Assembly (NCBI RefSeq): GCF_002735905.1
Contig: NZ_PEBD01000010.1
Span: 1,550,001-1,614,000, forward strand
Direction: 5' to 3'
DNA length: 64,000 bases
Source of the DNA: Williamsia muralis
GTDB lineage: Bacteria > Actinomycetota > Actinomycetes > Mycobacteriales > Mycobacteriaceae
Within the stretch, counting starts at the first letter, position 1. Each line of letters starts with the position of its first letter. The position numbers were made by a program, and so were the translations under genes. Below, in pieces: positions 17,494 to 25,414 of this stretch. The notes below the pieces were generated by a model. The model was given only the letters and a program-made list of their open reading frames with translations. It was not told the DNA's origin and did not search any database.

Positions 17494-18873
17494 TCACTGC
17501 TCCTTCTTGTAGGACTCGCCGACTACCTCGGCGTACTTCTGGGACTGTTCTAGCGCTTCGTCGACGGAGATCTGTCCGGCGATTGCGGCGCTGATCTGCT
17601 GGCTCACCCGGGTGCCGAAGTCTTGGAACTCGGGGATGGCGAGGAACTGGATTCCGGTGTATGGCACGGGGTCCACTGTCGGTTTGTTCTGATCGGCGGC
17701 CTGCATCGATTTGAGGGTCGGCTCGGCGAAGGCGCCCGAGATCTCCTTGTACGCCGGCAGGTCATAGGTGGAGAGCCGGCTGCCGGGCGGGACGCTGGCC
17801 GCGCCGAGCTGCTCGGCCACCATCTTGATGTAGTCCTTGCTGGTCATCCATTCGATGAACTTCCAGGCGTCGTCCTTCTTCTTGCTGCTCTCGGGGATAC
17901 CGAGCGACCAGGCGTACAGCCAGCCGTTGCCGCCCTTGGCCATGCTGGGAGCCATGGCGTACCCGACATTGCCCGCGATATTGCTGTCGTCCGGGCTCTC
18001 GAGCACCGAGACCGCTGAGGTCGCGTCGTACCACATCGCAACCTGGCCCTGTGACATCAAGTTGGCGCATTCCTGGAAACCTGTTGAGGCAGCACCGGGT
18101 TCGCCATACTGACGGACGGTGTCGACGTAGAACTCGACTGCTTCTCTGACCTGGGGACTGTCCAGCTGAGCATTCCAGTCCTCGTCGAACCAACGTCCAC
18201 CGAAGGCGTTGATCACGGTGTCCAGCGGTGCCAGGGTCTCACCCCATCCCGGCTTGCCGCGCAAGCAGATCCCCGACACCTCGCCCTTGTTTAGGGTCTT
18301 GGCGGCCTCCTGGACCTCGGGCCACGTCGGCTCCGCGGGCATGTTGATGCCCGCGTCGGCGAGCATCTGCTTGTTGTACATGAGGAACGAGGACTCACCG
18401 TAGAACGGTGCCGAGTACATGTTGCCCTCGTAGGACAGCGCCTCGCGGAGGGTCGGGATGAAGTCGTCCTGGTCGTAGCCGGGGCTGGAGACCATGTACG
18501 GGGTGAGATTGACGAGCCACCCGTTCTCGGCCCAGGTCGCCGTTTCGTAGTTGCTGATCATCACCACGTCGAACTCGCCGCCGCCGGTTGCCACCGAGGC
18601 GGTGATCTTGGCGCGTGCCTCGTTCTCGGACAACGTGACGAACTTGAGCTTGACGCCGGGGTTCTCCTTTTCGAATTGCGGAGACAATGCGATCGCATCT
18701 TGCATCTGGGAGTTGGAGACCAACGCGATCGTGACCGCTTCGCCACCGCCGTCAGTGAAAGATCCGGCGCCACTGCAGGCGGAGGCCGTCAGCGCAACGG
18801 TTCCCGCGAGGGCAAGGGGCGCAAGGGCTCTCCGCCATCTCGCCCGTGTTCTTGGCTTCGTCGAGTCAGTCAT
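17494..18873 (-). CDS. Extracellular sugar/polyol-binding lipoprotein of ABC transporter
   Basis: 459 residues. A basic n-region, hydrophobic core and lipobox with TASAC (cysteine at about 33) mark a lipoprotein that captures the substrate outside the membrane. The body is a CUT1 family 1 solute-binding protein, with sequences such as KFVTLSENEARAKITASVA near the mature N-terminus that resemble sorbitol/mannitol-binding SmoE-type proteins. ATG 18873 overlaps the regulator stop by four bases (ATGA), so it is translated after the regulator. The alditol preference is inferred from resemblance and from the polyol dehydrogenases next door. Confidence 0.87.
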   Translation of the reverse strand: MTDSTKPRTRARWRRALAPLALAGTVALTASACSGAGSFTDGGGEAVTIALVSNSQMQDAIALSPQFEKENPGVKLKFVTLSENEARAKITASVATGGGEFDVVMISNYETATWAENGWLVNLTPYMVSSPGYDQDDFIPTLREALSYEGNMYSAPFYGESSFLMYNKQMLADAGINMPAEPTWPEVQEAAKTLNKGEVSGICLRGKPGWGETLAPLDTVINAFGGRWFDEDWNAQLDSPQVREAVEFYVDTVRQYGEPGAASTGFQECANLMSQGQVAMWYDATSAVSVLESPDDSNIAGNVGYAMAPSMAKGGNGWLYAWSLGIPESSKKKDDAWKFIEWMTSKDYIKMVAEQLGAASVPPGSRLSTYDLPAYKEISGAFAEPTLKSMQAADQNKPTVDPVPYTGIQFLAIPEFQDFGTRVSQQISAAIAGQISVDEALEQSQKYAEVVGESYKKEQ

Positions 18874-19865
18874 CTTTGACCTTTCTCTTGCGTGATGAGC
18901 CAGTGCGCAGTGCCCAGATCGGTGATCAGTGTGGTGGCGAGGCCACCTCGGAGGGCGCCCAGGATCGACTCCCGGCGGTGGTTTCCACCGGAGATGAGCA
19001 TGGTGGTGGGGCAGGAACGGACGGCCTCGAGTGGAACGGAGACCGTGCGGTCGACGAGCGAGGATTCGACGGTGACCCCGTCCTTGTCGTAGAACCGCCC
19101 GCCGATCTCGCCGACCGCCCCGAGTCCGGTCAATTCGTCGAGGATGGCGGCGTCGATGTACGCCCCTTCGAAGAGGGTGGTGGACGTGGTGACCGACCCG
19201 ACACCGAACACCATCACATCGGCTTCTTCGGCGGCTTTGAACGACTGCGACAGGATGGAGTCCCGCTGCAGCGCCTTCACGGTGTCGGGATCGGCGTAGA
19301 GCGGGGCAACAAGCCGAAGTGGTTGTGCGCCCAGACGTTCGGCGAATCGGGACAGTGCGTGATCAACGCCGGTGTGGTACTCGACAGACGTCATGGAGCC
19401 GTCCATCTGCACCACCCGCCGGCAGCTGGCAGAGCGGGGAGTGATCGAGTCGGCCACGGCGACCGTTTCCGGCCCCCATGTGAAGCCGAGTGTGCTGTTC
19501 GGCTCGAGTCTGCGGATGAGAACCGACGCTCCAGCCCGTCCGAGCGCGGAGTCACCCGTCTGCGTCCCGTCGGCGAGCTGATCGATGATCAGGGCCTCCT
19601 TGAGCCCGAACGCGGTCTCGAGATCGCGCTCCTCGTCGGTGTGGATGGAGCCGGCCAGATGCGGGGGTGCGTCGATGACCACACGCACCAGGCCCTGGGC
19701 ACGCGCCCTGGCAATGAGTCGGCCTGCGGTGGGACGGGAGAGGCCCAACCGCGCGGCGACCTCCGCCTGGGTGAGCCCTTCGAGGTGGTACATCGTGGCC
19801 GCACGAACAAGTAGGCGCAGGTCTTGCCCGGTGTCGGCGGTGGGCTCCAGCGGTGACGCGTTCAC
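18870..19865 (-). CDS. SorC/DeoR-type sugar-binding transcriptional regulator
   Basis: 331 residues with an N-terminal HTH (about 30-60, EGLTQAEVAARLGLSRPTAG) and a SorC-type sugar-phosphate-binding effector domain (about 68-330; VSGGN-like LISGGNHRRESI near the end, typical of the family). It heads the transporter operon and lies divergent to the polyol dehydrogenase genes; the intergenic region contains matching half-sites, so it probably controls both directions and senses a phosphorylated intermediate such as xylulose 5-phosphate or fructose 6-phosphate. Start GTG 19865 after AGGAGGG (19869-19875 on the minus strand). The effector is inferred, not shown. Confidence 0.88.
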   Translation of the reverse strand: MNASPLEPTADTGQDLRLLVRAATMYHLEGLTQAEVAARLGLSRPTAGRLIARARAQGLVRVVIDAPPHLAGSIHTDEERDLETAFGLKEALIIDQLADGTQTGDSALGRAGASVLIRRLEPNSTLGFTWGPETVAVADSITPRSASCRRVVQMDGSMTSVEYHTGVDHALSRFAERLGAQPLRLVAPLYADPDTVKALQRDSILSQSFKAAEEADVMVFGVGSVTTSTTLFEGAYIDAAILDELTGLGAVGEIGGRFYDKDGVTVESSLVDRTVSVPLEAVRSCPTTMLISGGNHRRESILGALRGGLATTLITDLGTAHWLITQEKGQR

Positions 19866-19887
19866 GCGCCCTCCTCATCGAGGTGTG

Positions 19888-19920
19888 TGAGCAAATGCTC
19901 ACTGGTGGTGCATATGCTCA
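19888..19920. promoter_or_regulatory. Probable regulator operator between divergent polyol operons
   Basis: A perfect 6-2-6 palindrome TGAGCA-AA-TGCTCA (19888-19901) is followed by a third copy of the half-site as ATGCTCA (19914-19920), 19 bases after the first ATGCTCA (19895-19901), about two helical turns. A -10-like TAACAT (19927-19932) for the dehydrogenase operon lies just downstream. This is the only region between the SorC-type regulator and the dehydrogenases, hence the likely binding site. Confidence 0.6.
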
Positions 19921-19972
19921 GTAAGCTAACATCCTGAATGTGACCCACGCAACACCCACAGAGGACCGGCGA

Positions 19973-21022
19973 ATGACTCCAGCCACCATGACCGCGAGTG
20001 TCCTGACCGCACCCGGCAGTCTGACCGTCGAGCAGCGAGAGGTTCCGTCGCCCGACCCCGGCGACGTGTTGGTCCAGGTGAGCGCGGTAGGGGTGTGCGG
20101 ATCCGACACCCACTACTACCGACATGGACGGATCGGTGACTTCGTCGTGTCGTCGCCGTTGGTGCTGGGACATGAAGCCGCCGGGCGGATCGTGGCGGTC
20201 GGCAACGGAGTGCCGGAGTCGCGGATCGGGGAGCGGGTGTCCATCGAACCCCAACGACCGGACCCCGACGACGAGCCGACGCGACGCGGGCAGTACAACC
20301 TGTCTCCGCACATGCGTTTCTACGCAACTCCACCGGTGGACGGTGCGCTCGCCGAGTTCGTGACCATCGGGTCGGCCTTCGCCCACCCTGTGCCCGACTC
20401 GGTGAGCGATGAGGCGGCCGCGTTGTTCGAACCACTGTCGGTGGCGATCGCCGCTTGTCGCAAGGCGGAGGTCGGGATCGGTGACGGCGTGTTGATCACC
20501 GGTGCGGGTCCCGTCGGGCTGCTCTGTGTCCAGGTGGCGCGGGCGGCGGGTGCCACCCGGATCGTGGTGACCGACGTGAACCGCACACGACTCGCGGTCG
20601 CGGCCGGATTCGGGGCAACGGACGTGCTCACCCCGGATGAGCTGGACACCACGATCGGCGTCGACTCCTTCATCGACGCATCGGGTGCGGAATCGGCGAT
20701 TTCATCCGGCATCGCCGCCGTCCGGCCCGGTGGCCGCGTGGTCCTGGTGGGCATGAGTGCGAACTCGACGATGGCGTTTCCCATCTCGCTTGTCCAGAAT
20801 CGGGAACTCGTTGTGACAGGGGTGTTCCGGTACGCCAACACCTGGCCGATCGCGCGCGAGCTGGTCACCTCGGGCAAAGTAGATCTCGACTCGATGGTCA
20901 CCGGGCGTTTCGGTTTGTCCGAGGTGGCCGAAGCCCTGGATGCCGACCGGCAACCGGGCAGTATCAAAGCTGTTGTCTACCCGGGCAGGCTCGGTGGATC
21001 GGCAGGGGCGGGGGCATCGTGA
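19973..21022 (+). CDS. Zinc-dependent polyol dehydrogenase (sorbitol/xylitol/iditol 2-dehydrogenase type)
   Basis: Medium-chain dehydrogenase of about 349 residues. Catalytic zinc ligands are visible as C42 (VCGSDTHYYRHG), H67 and E68 (LGHEAAG); the NAD-binding motif is GAGPVGLL. YYRHGRIGDF and FYATPPVDGALAEF are typical of sorbitol/xylitol dehydrogenases. The lobe that normally binds a structural zinc through four cysteines (about 94-113) has none, so that zinc is missing. Start: ATG 19973, eight bases after GAGGA; an in-frame GTG at 19940 sits 7 bases after a TAACAT -10-like site and could serve a leaderless transcript. Oxidises an alditol to a ketose for the neighbouring kinase. Confidence 0.87.
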   Translation: MTPATMTASVLTAPGSLTVEQREVPSPDPGDVLVQVSAVGVCGSDTHYYRHGRIGDFVVSSPLVLGHEAAGRIVAVGNGVPESRIGERVSIEPQRPDPDDEPTRRGQYNLSPHMRFYATPPVDGALAEFVTIGSAFAHPVPDSVSDEAAALFEPLSVAIAACRKAEVGIGDGVLITGAGPVGLLCVQVARAAGATRIVVTDVNRTRLAVAAGFGATDVLTPDELDTTIGVDSFIDASGAESAISSGIAAVRPGGRVVLVGMSANSTMAFPISLVQNRELVVTGVFRYANTWPIARELVTSGKVDLDSMVTGRFGLSEVAEALDADRQPGSIKAVVYPGRLGGSAGAGAS

Positions 21023-22512
21023 AACTGGACAACGCAAGTCTGGCCGATCTCGTGGCGGTGCCGAAACCCGAGTACGACCGGACCCAACTGGGCTGCGGCA
21101 TCGTGCATTTCGGTGTCGGCGGATTTCATCGTGCTCATCAGGCCATGTACGTCGACGCGTTACTCACCTCGGATCCTGCCTCGCGGAATTGGGCGATCTG
21201 CGGCGTAGGAGTGCTACCGGGTGATGTGCACATGCGAGATGCGCTGGTACCGCAAGATGGGCTCTACACGTTGACCCTCAAGCATCCCGGCGGGGCCGTG
21301 CAGACCTCGGTTGTCGGCTCCATCGCCGAGTATCTGTTCGCACCCGACGACCCGGCAGCGGTGATCGACAAGCTCGCCGACCCGGCCACCCGAATCGTGT
21401 CGCTCACCATCACCGAGGGCGGGTACAACTTCTCGTCCGCGACAGGGGAGTTCGATCTGGCCAACCCGGCGATCCAGGCCGATCTCCAGCCGGGTGCTGT
21501 TCCTTCGACGACGTTCGGCCTCGTCGTCGAGGCCCTCGGCCGTCGTCGCGACGCCGGGCACCGCTCGTTCACGGTGATGTCGTGCGACAACATCGAGGGC
21601 AACGGAGACATCGCACGTAGAACATTCACGGCCTTCGCGTGCAGCAAGGACCCCGGTCTGGCCGAGTGGATCAGCGAGAACACCGCTTTCCCGAATTCGA
21701 TGGTCGACCGGATCACCCCGGCCACGCCACCCGAACTCGGCGATGAGGTGCAGGCGCGCACCGGCATCACGGACCGGTGGCCCGTGGTCGCCGAACCTTT
21801 CACCCAGTGGGTTCTCGAGGACTCGTTCTCGGCCGGCCGTCCTCGACTCGAGTCTGTCGGTGTACAGGTGGTTTCCGACGTGGGTCCGTACGAGCTGATG
21901 AAGCTCCGGCTGCTGAACGCGGGTCACCAGACCCTGTGTTACTTCGGCCATCTGATGGGCTACCGGCTTGTGCACGACGCAGCGCAGGATCCGTTGATCC
22001 GCCGTCTCCTGCTGGGCTACATGAACAACGAGGCTCGGCACACGCTGTTGCCCTTGGCCGGTGTGGATGTCGATGCCTACATCGAGACGCTGATCGAAAG
22101 GTTCTCCAACCCGTCGATCGCCGACACCATCGCGCGGCTCTGCCAATACTCGTCGGACCGGATACCGAAGTGGTTGTTGCCCGTAATCCGTCAGCAGCTC
22201 CAGGCCGGTGGTGACGTGGTGTTGGCTGCGGCGGTGGTGGCCAGCTGGACCCGCTACGCAGAAGGGGTGGACGAAGCAGGTGAGCCGATCGACGTGGTCG
22301 ACCCGCTCGTGGATTCGTTGGTCCCCCTTGCGGTCCGGAGCCGCAACGAGCCGCTGGCGTTTGTGCAGAATCGTGAGCTGTTCGGTGACCTCGCCGACGA
22401 GAACCGATTTGTGCGCCCCTACCTGTGGACGTTGGAATCGTTGCGCCGCAACGGCGCTCGGGAGACGTTGCAGCAACTGCTGGTGGAGAACAACGACCCC
22501 CGAGGAGTCTGA
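21019..22512 (+). CDS. Mannitol 2-dehydrogenase family (long-chain polyol dehydrogenase)
   Basis: 497 residues of the polyol-specific long-chain dehydrogenase family: N-terminal Rossmann motif GIVHFGVGGFHRAHQA (about 28-43) and the C-terminal catalytic segment with KLRLLNAGHQTLCYFGHLMGY (about 296-316), containing the catalytic lysine and the asparagine/histidine pair. Oxidises D-mannitol to D-fructose; family members also take D-arabitol to D-xylulose and sorbitol to fructose. Start GTG 21019 overlaps the previous stop (GTGA), so it is coupled to the polyol dehydrogenase. With a xylulokinase nearby, an arabitol or xylitol route is as likely as mannitol. Confidence 0.9.
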   Translation: MKLDNASLADLVAVPKPEYDRTQLGCGIVHFGVGGFHRAHQAMYVDALLTSDPASRNWAICGVGVLPGDVHMRDALVPQDGLYTLTLKHPGGAVQTSVVGSIAEYLFAPDDPAAVIDKLADPATRIVSLTITEGGYNFSSATGEFDLANPAIQADLQPGAVPSTTFGLVVEALGRRRDAGHRSFTVMSCDNIEGNGDIARRTFTAFACSKDPGLAEWISENTAFPNSMVDRITPATPPELGDEVQARTGITDRWPVVAEPFTQWVLEDSFSAGRPRLESVGVQVVSDVGPYELMKLRLLNAGHQTLCYFGHLMGYRLVHDAAQDPLIRRLLLGYMNNEARHTLLPLAGVDVDAYIETLIERFSNPSIADTIARLCQYSSDRIPKWLLPVIRQQLQAGGDVVLAAAVVASWTRYAEGVDEAGEPIDVVDPLVDSLVPLAVRSRNEPLAFVQNRELFGDLADENRFVRPYLWTLESLRRNGARETLQQLLVENNDPRGV

Positions 22513-22527
22513 CGGGGCCGCCTGGAG

Positions 22528-22956
22528 TTACTCGGATGCCGCGTCGTCGTCGTGGCTGACGATGTTGATGACGTTGCCGTCGGGTGCCCGGACGAAGAAC
22601 CTGCGCACGCCCCACGGTTCCGTGGTCAACGGGTGGACGATCTCGAACCCGCGTCGTTGTGCTTCGGCATAGGCCTCTTCCACCTGGTCGCCCACGTGTA
22701 CCGAGATCACCGAGTCGACAGGTGAGGTCGCATCCTCGGTGACGAGCTGAATCGCCGCCCGGCCGTCTGCGGACTGGTAGTTGGCCACCCAGCCCAGATT
22801 GAAAGCCTCGATACCGAGGCCGAGGTAGTCAGAGTAGAAGTCGCGCGCAGCGGTGATGTCGGGCACCGACAGATTCGCTGTACACCGGTGGGTTTCATGG
22901 GCACTCCTTCGGCTGTGTTGTGGTGACAGTGTGGGGCGAAGGGCCTGTGAGGGCAA
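22528..22956 (-). CDS. Glyoxalase/VOC superfamily protein, start region probably frameshifted
   Basis: A VOC (vicinal oxygen chelate) fold protein; the recognisable part starts at CTANLSVPDITAARDFYSDY and runs to the stop at 22528, about 120 residues. The frame as it stands only begins at a TTG (22956). A strong ribosome site AAGGAGTG (minus strand, 22903-22910) precedes an ATG at 22898, but that ATG is one base out of frame. One extra A in the AAA run at 22893-22895 would give M-K-T-H-R-C joined to the VOC body. So either a real 1-base deletion or a sequence error. Substrate unknown; convergent to mannitol dehydrogenase. Confidence 0.7.
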   Translation of the reverse strand: MPSQALRPTLSPQHSRRSAHETHRCTANLSVPDITAARDFYSDYLGLGIEAFNLGWVANYQSADGRAAIQLVTEDATSPVDSVISVHVGDQVEEAYAEAQRRGFEIVHPLTTEPWGVRRFFVRAPDGNVINIVSHDDDAASE

Positions 22957-23006
22957 GGGTCCCCGCTCTTGACGTCAAGTCGCGTTGAGGTCCTATCGTT
23001 GACCTG

Positions 23007-23876
23007 ATGATGAACACGCAGCCATGGTCTGCTGACGATCCGCCCGAGCAAGGGCTCGGACTCATGCGATTGACGGAGGCGGGTACCGACCCTGATCGTG
23101 ATCCGACGGCGGTGGTGCATGCCGCACTGGACGTCGGCGTGACCCTGCTGGACACCGCCGAGATGTACCGCAACGAGGAACTGGTCGGGCGTACCATCGC
23201 CGGACGCCGCGAAGAGGTCATCCTGTGCTCGAAGTTCGGTGTCAGATGGGGTGATTCAGGTCGATTCGATGACTGGAGTGTGCACGCCGACGCCGCGACG
23301 GTGGTCTCCTCGTGCGAGGGCAGCCTGCGCCGCCTGGGGGTTGAGGTCATCGATCTCTACTACTTGCACCACCGCAGTGAGCACACCCCGATCGAGGAGA
23401 CGGTCTCGGCCATGGCCGGGCTGATCGAGGCGGGCAAGATCCGCTCGATCGGCCTGTCGAACGTCACTGTGGAGGACGTTCGCCGAGCGCACGCGGTCCA
23501 TCCCGTCCTCGCTGTGCAGGAGGCGTGGTCGCTGTCGACACCCATACCCGGGTCGATGTCGGAAACATTGGCGGAGTTGGGTATTGCGCTGGTCGCGCAT
23601 TCACCGACCGGCCACGGCGCGCTGCGTGCGGAAGATTCCACATCTCTCGGTGTGGCGCTGGGCCACATCGCCCGACACCGCGGGGTGTCGCCGGGGCAGG
23701 TGGCCCTGGCCTGGGTGCACTGTCAGGGCCGGAGACGAGATGAGGTCGTCGTACCGCTTCCGGGGACCACGAGTGTGCGCCATCTGCACGACAACGTGGC
23801 CGCCATCGGCATCGAGCTCGATGACAGCGAACTCGATCGGCTCACCGAAGCGGCAGCGCCGACATCAGTCGCGTGA
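23007..23876 (+). CDS. Aldo/keto reductase
   Basis: 289-residue TIM-barrel oxidoreductase. The catalytic tetrad is visible as D49 (LLDTAEMY), Y54, K76 (ILCSKFG) and H121 (YYLHHRSEHTP). NADPH site segments SIGLSNVT and the C-terminal PLPGTTSVRHLHDN are present. Family members reduce aldehydes and ketones, often sugar-derived. ATG at 23007 or 23010 without an obvious strong ribosome site. It stands between the VOC gene (divergent) and xylulokinase (convergent), inside the polyol block, so a role with sugar carbonyls is possible but unproven. Confidence 0.88.
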   Translation: MMNTQPWSADDPPEQGLGLMRLTEAGTDPDRDPTAVVHAALDVGVTLLDTAEMYRNEELVGRTIAGRREEVILCSKFGVRWGDSGRFDDWSVHADAATVVSSCEGSLRRLGVEVIDLYYLHHRSEHTPIEETVSAMAGLIEAGKIRSIGLSNVTVEDVRRAHAVHPVLAVQEAWSLSTPIPGSMSETLAELGIALVAHSPTGHGALRAEDSTSLGVALGHIARHRGVSPGQVALAWVHCQGRRRDEVVVPLPGTTSVRHLHDNVAAIGIELDDSELDRLTEAAAPTSVA

Positions 23877-23882
23877 GAGGTA

Positions 23883-23905
23883 GCCGAGGGCACCATGCCC
23901 TCGGC
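23883..23905. terminator. Strong bidirectional terminator hairpin
   Basis: A perfect 10-base-pair stem, GCCGAGGGCA (23883-23892) with TGCCCTCGGC (23896-23905), loop CCA. It begins seven bases after the aldo/keto reductase stop and lies between convergent genes. No T-run. Confidence 0.6.
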
Positions 23906-23959
23906 GCGTAGCCACGGGGACTATTTCGGTGTGGGTGCGCGGTCGGTCCCAGCCGGCGG

Positions 23960-25357
23960 TCAGTTCCGGCCGACAGTCAGTCCGGATGCCTCGTGGTACT
24001 GCTCGACGACGTGAGGGGTCGGATCGGCCTCGTAGACACGTTCGTCGGCGGCCGACCAGCGAGGTGGTTCAGACGTGGGGTCGAGCGACCAGGCGGCCTG
24101 ACGGGCGGCGCCGAGCGCGACGTATTCGCCTGGTTCCGGGACCACGACGGGGCGGGCGAAGATTGCCGGGGCCAGCTCCCGGACGGCTGCAGAGCGCGCG
24201 CCGCCACCGACGAGGATGATCCGGTTGATCTCGATGCCTTGGTCGCGAATCCGGTCGGCGCAGTACTGCAGGGAACACAGCAGACCTTCGACGCCCGCCC
24301 GGGCGATGTTGGCGCTGTTCAGGTTTCGTCCGGTCATGCCGTGCAGGGCTCCGCGCGTGCGCGGCAGGTTGGGGGAGCGTTCCCCTTCGAAGTACGGAAC
24401 CAGGGACAGCCCGTCGGCGCCCGCAGGTGCAGACAGGGCAAGGTCGGACAACGTGTCGAAGTCGACGTCGAGCATCCTGGCCACAGCCGCCAGTACGGGG
24501 GCCCCGTTGAGAGTGCACACCAGCGGCAATTGCCGGCCCGTGGCGTCGGCGAAACCGGCAACCAGTCCGGCGTAGTCGGTCGGCGCACTGTCACTGACCG
24601 CGCTGACAACTCCAGAGGTGCCGAGTGACACGATGCAGTCGCCGGGGGCGGCGCCGAGCGCCAGCGCCGCCGCTGCGTTGTCGCCGGCGCCCGCGCCGAT
24701 GCCCGCGCCCGACCGCATGGCGCCACCGTTCTGTGCTGGGCCGACGATCCGGGGCACCATCGGCGCCCGGCCTCGCATCGCCAACTCCAGCAACCGAGGC
24801 TGGTACTCGTCGGCCGCTGCGCTGAAATAGCCTGTGCCACTTGCGTCGCTGCGATCGGTCCACAGGTCGGCCAGGTCGGTACTTCCGGTGAGCCTCCAGC
24901 TGAGCCAGTCGTGGGGGAGACACACCGCGGCGGTGCGATCGGCGTTGGCGGGCTCGTTGTCGGCGAGCCACCGCAGCTTGGTGGCAGTGATCGCCGCGAC
25001 CGGGACCACCCCCACCTCGTCCACCCACTGCTGCGGCCCGCCGAGGTCGGCGATGAGCTCGTCGGCAGCGGGACCGGAACGGGTGTCGTTCCACAGCAGC
25101 GCGTCTCGCACCACCTCACCGGCCTCATCGAGACACACCATGCCGTGTTGCTGCGCTCCCACGGATACCGCCGCGACGTCGTCGAGACCGCCGGCTGCCT
25201 CGACCGCTGAACCCAGGGCCTGCCACCAACGATCTGGATGCACTTCGGTGCCTGCCGGGTGCGGCGCGCTACCCGAGCGCACGACGCGGCCGTCGGCTAC
25301 GTCGCACACCACCACCTTGCTGGATTGGGTCGACGAATCGATTCCTGCGACCAACAT
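23960..25357 (-). CDS. xylB: Xylulokinase (FGGY family)
   Basis: 465 residues from ATG 25357, which follows GAGGAG nine bases upstream. FGGY-kinase features: N-terminal [15 protein letters not shown] phosphate loop, [14 protein letters not shown] around the catalytic aspartate region, [26 protein letters not shown], and C-terminal [20 protein letters not shown]. Phosphorylates D-xylulose to xylulose 5-phosphate, entry to the pentose phosphate pathway. It completes the pathway begun by the polyol dehydrogenases, although it lies on the opposite strand, 58 bases downstream of treY. Glycerol and fructose kinases of this family are less likely given the MHGRAP-like region [11 protein letters not shown]. 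Confidence 0.88.
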   Translation of the reverse strand: MLVAGIDSSTQSSKVVVCDVADGRVVRSGSAPHPAGTEVHPDRWWQALGSAVEAAGGLDDVAAVSVGAQQHGMVCLDEAGEVVRDALLWNDTRSGPAADELIADLGGPQQWVDEVGVVPVAAITATKLRWLADNEPANADRTAAVCLPHDWLSWRLTGSTDLADLWTDRSDASGTGYFSAAADEYQPRLLELAMRGRAPMVPRIVGPAQNGGAMRSGAGIGAGAGDNAAAALALGAAPGDCIVSLGTSGVVSAVSDSAPTDYAGLVAGFADATGRQLPLVCTLNGAPVLAAVARMLDVDFDTLSDLALSAPAGADGLSLVPYFEGERSPNLPRTRGALHGMTGRNLNSANIARAGVEGLLCSLQYCADRIRDQGIEINRIILVGGGARSAAVRELAPAIFARPVVVPEPGEYVALGAARQAAWSLDPTSEPPRWSAADERVYEADPTPHVVEQYHEASGLTVGRN

Positions 25358-25414
25358 GGTGTCCAACTCCTCAGTGCGCGCTCGCGTTGGTGAAGCCCGC
25401 AACCAGGACGCTGG

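Noticed and set aside
21214-22476. 420-codon frame antisense to mannitol dehydrogenase
   Set aside because: Shadow frame: His/Arg/Gln-rich, no recognisable fold, no ribosome site.
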